From NCBI RefSeq assembly GCF_001905005.1, contig NZ_LWKZ01000027.1:434001-498000 (forward strand): a stretch of 64,000 nucleotides of DNA. Direction: 5' to 3'. Positions 62,931 through 64,000 of the stretch are shown one piece after another (position 1 is the stretch's first letter; every line of letters starts with the position of its first letter). The notes beneath the pieces are model-generated. The model saw only the letters and a program-made list of their open reading frames with translations, was not told where the DNA came from and did no database searches. Source of the DNA: Streptomyces sp. CB02923. Lineage in GTDB: Bacteria; Actinomycetota; Actinomycetes; Streptomycetales; Streptomycetaceae. Position numbers and translations under genes: made by a program.

Positions 62931-64000
62931 CCCCGGTCCTCCTGTCCGGCCCGCCACCCGGGCCCGTCCGGGAAGCGGTACGCGGCGACCGAGGCGGGCT
63001 TCATCCGGGCGGAGAAGCCGGGTGCGGCGGGCGCCCGGTAGCGGCCGCGCTCGACGACGGCCGGGTCGGTGAAGTGCTCGTGGAGGTGGTCGACGTACTC
63101 GATCACCCGGTCCTCCCAACTCGCGGACACCGCCACGTAGTCGAACATCGCCAGGTGCTGCACCAGCTCGCACAGCCCGACGCCGCCCGCGTGCGGGCAC
63201 ACCGGCACGCCGTACTTGGCGGCGAGCAGCAGGATTGCCAGGTTCTCGTTGACGCCCGCCACCCGGGCCGCGTCGATCTGGACGAAGTCCACCGCCCCGG
63301 CCTGGAGCAGCTGCTTGAAGACGACGCGGTTGGCGGCGTGCTCGCCGGTGGCGACCTTGACCGGCTGGCCGGAGCGCACGGCGGCGTGGCCGAGGATGTC
63401 GTCCGGGCTGGTCGGTTCCTCGATCCAGTACGGCCGGTACGGCGCGAGCGCGGTCATCCAGCGCACCGCTTCGGCCACGTCCCAGCGCTGGTTGGCGTCG
63501 ACCGCGATCCGCACGTCGGGTCCCACGGCCTCCCGTGCCAGCCGCAGCCGCCGCAGGTCGTCGTCGAGGTCGGCGCCCACCTTGAGTTTGATCTGCCCGA
63601 ACCCGTCGGCCACCGCCTGCCGGGCCAGCCGTACGAGGGTGGTGTCGTCGTGGTCCAGCCAGCCGGGCGAGGTGGTGTACGCCGGGTACCCCTGGTCCCG
63701 GAGGCGGGCCGCGCGGGCGTCGCGGCCGGGCTCGGCGGCGCGCAGGATCGCCAGGGCCTCGTCCGGGGTCAGCGCGTCGGAGAGGTGGCGGAAGTCGACG
63801 AGGGAGACCAGTTCCTCGGGCGACATGGCGGCCAGGAACGCCCACACCGGCTGTCCGGCGCGGGTGGCGGCCAGGTCCCAGGCGGCGTTGACCAGTGCCC
63901 CGGCCGCCATGTGCGTCACGCCTTTCTCCGGGCCGAGCCAGCGCCACTGCGAGTCGTGGGTCAGGTCGCGGTGCAGGGCGGCCAGGCCGGCGGCGGTCGC
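62927..64000 (-). CDS. L-fuconate dehydratase (enolase superfamily), 5' end outside window
   Basis: 357 C-terminal residues. The enolase-superfamily barrel shows FGQIKLKVGADLDDDLRRLR (catalytic Lys-x-Lys), DVRIAVDANQRWDVAEAVRW, PYWIEEPTSPDDILGH, KVATGEHAANRVVFKQLLQA and GVPVCPHAGGVGLCELVQHL (catalytic His). The TSPDD and HAANR strings fit L-fuconate/rhamnonate-type dehydratases. Codons run in frame to the window edge. Dehydrates L-fuconate to 2-keto-3-deoxy-L-fuconate. Confidence 0.9.
   Translation of the reverse strand, partial: ATAAGLAALHRDLTHDSQWRWLGPEKGVTHMAAGALVNAAWDLAATRAGQPVWAFLAAMSPEELVSLVDFRHLSDALTPDEALAILRAAEPGRDARAARLRDQGYPAYTTSPGWLDHDDTTLVRLARQAVADGFGQIKLKVGADLDDDLRRLRLAREAVGPDVRIAVDANQRWDVAEAVRWMTALAPYRPYWIEEPTSPDDILGHAAVRSGQPVKVATGEHAANRVVFKQLLQAGAVDFVQIDAARVAGVNENLAILLLAAKYGVPVCPHAGGVGLCELVQHLAMFDYVAVSASWEDRVIEYVDHLHEHFTDPAVVERGRYRAPAAPGFSARMKPASVAAYRFPDGPGWRAGQEDRG

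Overview
The window is high-GC actinobacterial chromosome, almost certainly from a Streptomyces. The signs are very strong third-position GC bias, frequent GTG/TTG starts, AGGAG-type ribosome binding sites, and a gene order that (from memory, not from a search) runs parallel to the S. coelicolor stretch around SCO1612-SCO1661. No prophage, insertion sequence, CRISPR array, rRNA or tRNA gene was seen.

Layout. 0-4.7 kb: a gamma-glutamylation amine/ethanolamine utilisation cluster (aldehyde dehydrogenase, GlnA4-like ligase, FadR-type regulator, ethanolamine-type permease, C26 gamma-glutamyl hydrolase). 4.7-7.7 kb: a LysR regulator divergent from a TDT/TehA-type exporter, then a BtuF-like protein. 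7.8-11.5 kb: a glycine betaine/OpuA ABC transporter whose permease carries two fused substrate-binding domains. 11.9-15 kb: a 5'-3' exonuclease, an iron-box-controlled siderophore-interacting reductase and a shortened methyltransferase. 15-37.3 kb: the actinobacterial helY-tatCA-pafCB-FKBP-pafA-prcAB-pup-dop-arc-trmI block (Pup-proteasome system), interrupted by an MFS/LacI pair. 37.6-45.4 kb: an M50 site-2 protease, a RecB-like nuclease, an orphan response regulator, two oligopeptide-type binding lipoproteins and a HAD phosphatase. 45.5-49 kb: metH. 49.4-54.4 kb: the glycerol operon gylR-glpF-glpK-glpD. 54.7-58.9 kb: a methionine-salvage operon with an MtnC-MtnB fusion and an MTA-deaminase branch. 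59-64 kb: a FadR regulator and an L-fucose/L-fuconate oxidative cluster containing a decayed sugar-ABC permease remnant.

How it fits together. Pup is deamidated by Dop, ligated by PafA, and tagged proteins are unfolded by Arc into the PrcAB core. PafB and PafC are the WYL-type activator pair of the RecA-independent DNA-damage response. Three genes in the window (helY, pup and the RecB-like nuclease) carry upstream sequences with the exact architecture of the PafBC-type (RecA-NDp) promoter: TGTCRG, 10 nt, TANNNT. This suggests a local damage-response circuit wired around the regulator's own locus. In the methionine-salvage operon, MtaD plus a hexameric-type nucleoside phosphorylase would replace MtnP by going through methylthioinosine. 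MtnA is not in the window.

The long non-coding stretches are repeat-rich. The 17.8-19.1 kb gap holds G-tracts and 98-, 8- and 36-bp tandem arrays. A 49-bp element (46/49 identical) occurs in inverted orientation at 18.5 kb and 37.5 kb and brackets the proteasome block. All functions were assigned by reading the sequence; no database search was run.
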